Shown here: piece after piece, positions 59,232 through 64,000 of the stretch
Position numbering within the stretch: position 1 is the first letter of the stretch
Layout: every line of letters begins with the position of its first letter
From: Kryptolebias marmoratus
Taxonomy: Eukaryota; Chordata; Actinopteri; Cyprinodontiformes; Rivulidae
DNA: 64,000 nucleotides
Direction of reading: 5' to 3'
NCBI RefSeq assembly: GCF_001649575.2
Contig: NC_051430.1
Location: forward strand, 13,675,513-13,739,512
Translations under genes and position numbers: made by a program
The notes under the pieces: model-generated
Told to the model about the DNA's origin: nothing
The model's input: the letters and a program-made list of their open reading frames with translations, nothing else
Database searches by the model: none

Positions 59232-62200
59232 ACACCAAATAAACATAAACTCCACATTGAGTGAGAGATATGGCCATAAAAATCCATCACTTTAGATTCA
59301 GTATTTATTTAGCACATGTCTTTAGTAATCTTTTGTGGCTGGAATGTGGTTAAGGTTATTAAGGTATATCTGTGGCTCAGAGCAGCTGCCTGCACTGTTA
59401 CCGTCTCATTTTTATTAGGCGTTTACCCTCTCTCTGGTGGAAGCGAAGCACTTCTTTCCTTCAGATGAAAAGGCTATTATTGAGATATTACCATGGATAT
59501 GAATTCTACATCAGTCAATGAACAACCATAACCAGAAAGATTTTATTAGGTAAAGAAAAAAAAAAGTCCTGCTTGTAAAATGTCATGGTGATTTGAGATT
59601 TAGACTTGTGTAATTTTAAAATTTCACACTGCAGTTTCCACTTTTTAACAAATCTGCCGTCATGGATAAATCCTACATTTTCTTTCTATTAAAATTACAC
59701 CACATGAAGTTCTCTTGAATACCTTATATTATAGAGTGATATTTTTTAATTATTCATTTTTAAAATTTGCTTATCTTACCAGTAGTGGATTGAACTCATG
59801 CTGTTAAGTGAAAACAAGCATTGTAACTAATCATCAAATTCCGAGGGACCTAACAAGAAATAATTCATTTAAATTTAGGTTTTAATTATTTTTAATTTAT
59901 AGATGGGTAAAAACAAATCAACTTTAGTCATAATCTAAACATAAATTCAGAGTTTATTTTTGAAATAAGTCAGAGCGAGTTTGTGTTTGAAAAGCTAGTA
60001 ATAATTTCCTATATTTAGGTTTTATTTGTTTTCATCAGTGTATTTTCCATTAGTTTTAGAGCTGAATCTACCTGGGGCTGTGTGTGTGTTTCTACATGCG
60101 TGTTCATGTGTTCAGGTTTGTGTGTGTTCATGTGGAGCAGCAGCTGAGTGCTGGTGTGAGTGTGGCAGAAGCAATGTGTGTTTTTGGCCGTGTGTGTTGT
60201 CAGTTTGCTGTGTGTCAGCAGTGAGCCAGGGGAACGCTTGGCTGCCTATTCAGGCCGGTGCGGACCCTGCTGTGCCCAGCTAGCATGAGCTGCCGGCGGG
60301 TGCTTCAGGGCACAGCGCTGGGAAGAGGGAGTGTGAGGGGGTGGGGTGGGGAAACTGGCAGGGGGTGGAGATCAGCCATGCTGAGGTGTATGACTGTATC
60401 CTCTGGCAAATGTGAGATCTTGTCACAGCCACCACCAACGCTGCTCTAAAATCCCCATCTCTGCCTCACCCCTCTGCACCGACAACCCCCGCTTTCATCA
60501 AGCTTCTGGTTCTGGAGAGGGAGATGCAGGAAATTTTACAGAGACCGGCAGTGATAGAGGCAGATGAAACGGAGAACAACGGGAGGCTTGGTCGCCTGAC
60601 CTTTCACCAAATCCCCTCACTTTTCCATTCCAGTGGTCGCAGCCCAGACTGCCTGGGGGGCAGCGCTGCCTCAGTGCCTGCAAATCTGCCTCCCTGTCTG
60701 CCTGTCCTGGTTGTCCTGACGTCTTGGTTGAGTCTAGCCTGGCTTTGCTTTTTTTCTTCTGGTTGCATTTTAATCAAACGGTACGACTGTTGCCACAAGC
60801 TTTATAAGAGAAATGACAGCAGCGAGCAAAGGAAGATAAAAACAGCAGAGAAGGATTAACTGACAAAGAGGAGTAGGCTTGTGGATGATACAGGCATGAA
60901 CGTTAGCTTTTCACTTCCCTTAGGAGAGCAACACCCTGACTGGAGTGTTGTGATCTTGAGCCTCTGTGCCCAGACTGTCGTCTATCACAGCCCCCCCTCT
61001 TTGACACATGTAACTCAGCTTGTCAGAGCTGTTTTCCACCTGTCTCTGGGTTCAGACACCAACTTGTCCCTGATCCTCAGAAAGCTTTTGTATCTTTGCC
61101 GCGCGGTTGATCTGATTTGTTTCAACCATCCACACGGAGCAAGGCAGTGGTGCGTTTTGTGTGGTGAAGAGATGGGAGATTAATCGGACTGATGTAAACG
61201 AAGGATCTCTAACATCTTCACATGCATCTTCTCTTGTGCTCAAGGCTCGCTTGGAGGCAAAACCCAAAGCACAAGATGCATCACTAGTTGCCTTATAACG
61301 CCTCACCACTACATCTTTTCTACTGTGTCTCTCCTCACTTTTTTTGAACATTTTGTGTTCTCTTTAAAACCTTCTGTTTGCGACAGTTTGCCTCTTGACA
61401 GATAGGCATGACGAATTGTGACCACACACTTGTAGGTAGAGTTCAGCACTTTCGTCAATCTTCTCCTTAGCATTTTATTTTATTGCACGTCACAAACTCA
61501 TTTTTCACCACACATAAAACATACATTTTAGGTGTCAGCATGCACTCAGTCTGCTTTTATATAAATATGTTTTCGTATGATGTATAATCAACCTCAGTAT
61601 GGATTTTCTGCAACCGTTTAATAGAGGACTGCACACCTAGCTGACACAGGGTCGATACTGTGTCATAGTCATTATAGCAGTAAATTGGGCCAAGCAGGGT
61701 TAAAGGTCACTTTCCTCTGTTCCCCTTGACTCACTGATGGGAGGTTGTGCAGGAGTGTTCCAGATTTGCATGCTAGCTTGTGTGTGTTTTCACATATTTA
61801 TATCAGGCAGTGAGGAGGTGGACTGTGAGGAGAGGAAGCTTTGCTTACAGGCTCCTATTCGGGTCTTATCGATGGCAGGGTGGTGCGGGGTGGAATGGTG
61901 TTGAATTAATTTCACAGTGCAGATTTAGAGTGGGATGTAAAAATGACACTGGTTTAATTAAATGTGTGTATTTTAAATGATTCATCTGTATCAGGAAATG
62001 CCAGCTGCTTAAAGTTAAAGTTGTTTCTCTCTCTCTTTCTTTTTTTTTGTTTTTGTTTTTACAAAGTCCTAATTCCCTCTTTTTTTCCCCTTTGCCTGTT
62101 TGCAGAATCGGAGCTCTCCCAGAGTAAGGCTGGAGCTGCCACCACCGGGGCTGGAGGAGGAGGAGGAGGAGGTGGGAGTAATGGAGGGAACCACCTGCAG

Positions 62201-62329
62201 TGCCTGTCCGTCCACTGCACTGATGAGCTGGGGGACAGTAAAGGCCGAGGAGGACCCGTCTCCTCTTGGCGCTCGCTCCATTCTGATATCTCAAACCGTT
62301 TTGGGACTTTTGTCGCGGCTCTGACTTGA
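48752..62329 (+). CDS. mn1: MN1 transcriptional co-regulator, two coding exons
   Basis: Exons 48752-52265 and 62106-62329 join at a split Glu codon for 1245 residues (human 1320). The ATG at 48752, with A at -3, begins [20 protein letters not shown]; in-frame sequence upstream has no better start. MN1 is a largely disordered nuclear protein that acts as coactivator with p300 and retinoid receptors, influences BAF complexes and is needed for craniofacial development; it is a fusion partner in leukaemia. Conserved islands include [51 protein letters not shown], a basic [10 protein letters not shown] stretch near residue 865 (likely NLS or DNA contact) and the C-terminus [18 protein letters not shown]. 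The long human polyglutamine run is absent. Confidence 0.97.
53381..53513. promoter_or_regulatory. Dense CpG islet inside MN1 intron
   Basis: About twenty CpG dinucleotides in some 133 bp, flanked on both sides by AT-rich DNA. It lies about 1.1 kb behind the first coding exon. Such density survives only if unmethylated in the germline, so an alternative promoter or enhancer is plausible. Confidence 0.5.
56284..56315. repeat. (GT)n microsatellite
   Basis: About sixteen GT units in the MN1 intron. Confidence 0.96.
58630..58642 (+). promoter_or_regulatory. DR1 nuclear-receptor element
   Basis: AGGTCA-A-AGGTGA is a direct repeat with one-base spacing, close to the consensus for RXR heterodimers, HNF4 and COUP-TF. 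It lies in a GC-richer block of the MN1 intron (58440-58770). Confidence 0.35.
59183..59228. repeat. Compound (GA)n(TG)n microsatellite
   Basis: About six GA units followed by about seventeen TG units in the MN1 intron. Confidence 0.96.
62106..62329 (+). CDS. mn1: MN1 exon 2, C-terminus
   Basis: Acceptor cctgtttgcag. It encodes [15 protein letters not shown], an eight-residue Gly run from GGA/GGT codons, then [18 protein letters not shown] and [21 protein letters not shown], stop TGA 62327. The final 45 residues match mammals closely; the Gly run is specific to this lineage as far as I can recall. In humans, C-terminal truncations here cause a dominant craniofacial and brain syndrome. Confidence 0.96.
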
Positions 62330-63565
62330 ACAAAAAAGAGAAGAAAAAAAAGAAACAGAAACAGTCCTGGAGAAAGAAGGACAGAGAATTAGAAAAGCAG
62401 AAGGACAACCCCAGAGACTAAAAATAAAAAATAAAAAGTGAGGACAATTACGAGAATATATTGATGAGACAGCTGTCTGCGGCCCCTGCCTGTTCGGGGA
62501 GAGGGACAATTACACTCAAACATGAACGTACTTACACATACACTCACACACGTAATAGCAGACACAAATGCCATTTTTTTCTGACACAAGTAAGAAAGCT
62601 CTCTCATTCTGCAGGACAACACAGAGTGGGCATGACTCATTGATGCCCACATCTGGAAAACCTCAAATCCATTTTTTTTCTTTTAATTTCTTTGTTGAAG
62701 AAAAAAAAAAAAGAAACATTAAAGGAAACATAAAGGCAAAGAAAAGATGTGAGTTATCATTGGCTTGTATTGTATACCAGGGTGTAGTATTGTGACGCGA
62801 CCTCATAGCTTTTACTCTGTTGTTAAATGCAGCCTGTCTGCCCTTACCTCAGTTATCTTTTTGTGCTGGAGAAATTTCACCATTTTCCAGGCCAAAATTC
62901 TTCTACACACAGGGATTTTGCAGCCCACAGTGAGATAGGGCCTGTAGGTTTATTAAAGGTTGCCAGAACACTAAGAAGCAGACCCAGAGGACGACTAGCA
63001 GAGGAGAGATTATGCATGAATGTAACTCAGCAATTTCCTTGTGAGCACACTTTTCCTTTTCTTATTTTGTCAAAGACATTTTTTAACTTCTTTTTTATTT
63101 TTTGCCCCAAGAGATAAAACCTGTTGTATTTCTCTTTCAGTTGTTCTGCTAAAATAGTTTTCCTTTTTTGACTTTTTTAAAAAATGTTATTTTATTTTCT
63201 GCTATACATCTTGTGAACTACTTGTATACAATTCAGCCAATGAGAACTAAAAAAAAAAATGGAGATCAAGGGTTTGTTTAATAAGGAAAAAAAAAAAAGA
63301 TTATCGGTATTGCACATGTATAATAAGAGAAAATTTGCTGTGTGTTAGGCAATCTTGTAACCTTTAAATAAAGCTTCTGTTGACTTTGAACTTCTCAAAC
63401 AATAAATGGAGGACTGTGACGGCAATTTACAAATGGATTTTTTTGTTATTGTTTTCCTTTTTTATTAATATGTAAAGTGCAGTCGTCTGTTTTCCTGCAT
63501 ATTGTATATATCTGTATATGTTTTATTGAGTAACTAAATAACAATAAATATGATGTTAAAGGTGG
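62330..63565 (+). other. mn1: MN1 3' UTR
   Basis: AT-rich. AATAAA hexamers at 63367-63372, 63401-63406 and 63543-63548; the last is followed by a GT-rich stretch and is the likely distal end. Confidence 0.55.
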
Positions 63566-64000
63566 CTTTCAGATTTTTCTTTCTTTAGTTGGTTTTCCAA
63601 AGTCTTCAGAAATATGACAAAGCTAAGATCTAAGGTATTTCTTGGTATTCTCTGCACAACGTACCACAAAGAAGTTATATTCAAAGAATGTGCTCTACAA
63701 AACTTTGTGTGCACCCTCAGGATCAATGATGTCTGCATCAGACATGACAGGAAAGTTGTAGACTGATGCACAATACCCGACAAGCACGCGGAAACTTGTG
63801 TAATTTTTTTATGCCTGAAGCAGCAATGTAGGAAATACTGAAAAATATGGCTTCTAGGTCAAGACTATTAGTTATCTGCTCTGCAACTCTGACAAATCAT
63901 ATGTTACAAATAAAAATCTGAGTGTGCTTTTTGAAAATGACGAGCTAAATAAAGCTAAACGGTTCAAAAAGGTAAACATTTTGCAATGATAGTTTTTGTC
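63566..64000. other. Downstream of MN1, nothing seen
   Basis: AT-rich sequence with one further AATAAA near 63947. No gene or repeat recognised. Confidence 0.6.

Larger units (their letters stand above)
52266..62105 (+). other. MN1 intron, with CpG islet and candidate enhancers
   Basis: 9.8 kb intron without a second gene. Notable are 52750-53110 and 54200-54480 (non-repetitive, homeodomain-motif rich), a dense CpG cluster at 53381-53513, a DR1 element at 58630, microsatellites at 56284 and 59183, and a GC-rich block at 60060-60760. The remainder is AT-rich with poly-A/T runs. Confidence 0.6.

Noticed and set aside
61866..62408. 180-residue minus-strand ORF over MN1 exon 2
   Set aside because: Low-complexity Phe/Ser runs from poly-A/T and poly-Gly codons read backwards; no family resemblance.
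1..64000. tRNA, rRNA, snoRNA or miRNA genes
   Set aside because: I looked for tRNA A/B box pairs and clear precursor hairpins near genes and found none convincing; a covariance-model scan would settle it.

Overview
The window is genomic DNA from a vertebrate, almost certainly a teleost fish. It holds three spliced, tandem, plus-strand genes with GT/AG introns. Intron remnants resemble fish Tc1/mariner, LINE and hAT-like repeats, and dinucleotide and tetranucleotide microsatellites are frequent. I cannot name the species. Orthology was assigned by reading the translations against remembered vertebrate proteins; no database search was run.

Layout: (1) 1-24360 is the 3' part of TTC28, with 18 exons joining into one open frame of 1718 residues that is still open at the left edge. 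It encodes TPR repeats, a CHAT-type domain and a long Ser-rich tail. (2) About 570 bases further on, after a GATA microsatellite, a CpG-containing promoter with a perfect CRE starts PITPNB (24930-39801, 11 exons, 272 residues), a complete class I phosphatidylinositol transfer protein. Its 3' UTR probably reaches about 42365. (3) After roughly 5 kb of intergenic DNA, a CpG-rich promoter leads into MN1 (48752-62329, two coding exons, 1245 residues), with a 9.8 kb intron and a 3' UTR to about 63565.

The gene order and orientation TTC28-PITPNB-MN1 match the human 22q12 block, so this is an ancient conserved syntenic segment. The three products do not form a pathway: a midbody/spindle-associated TPR scaffold, a Golgi/ER lipid transfer protein and a nuclear transcriptional co-regulator. 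Linkage may instead reflect shared long-range regulation; several GC- or homeobox-motif-rich noncoding stretches are candidates.

I found no new system of the bacterial defence or mobile-cassette kind. The most interesting points are a CHAT domain that keeps its His but lacks the nucleophilic Cys, an 8-nt and a 24-nt microexon, a dense CpG islet inside the MN1 intron, a nested uORF just before the MN1 start, the absence of the MN1 polyglutamine tract, and a PITPNB C-terminus without the Ser262 phosphosite.
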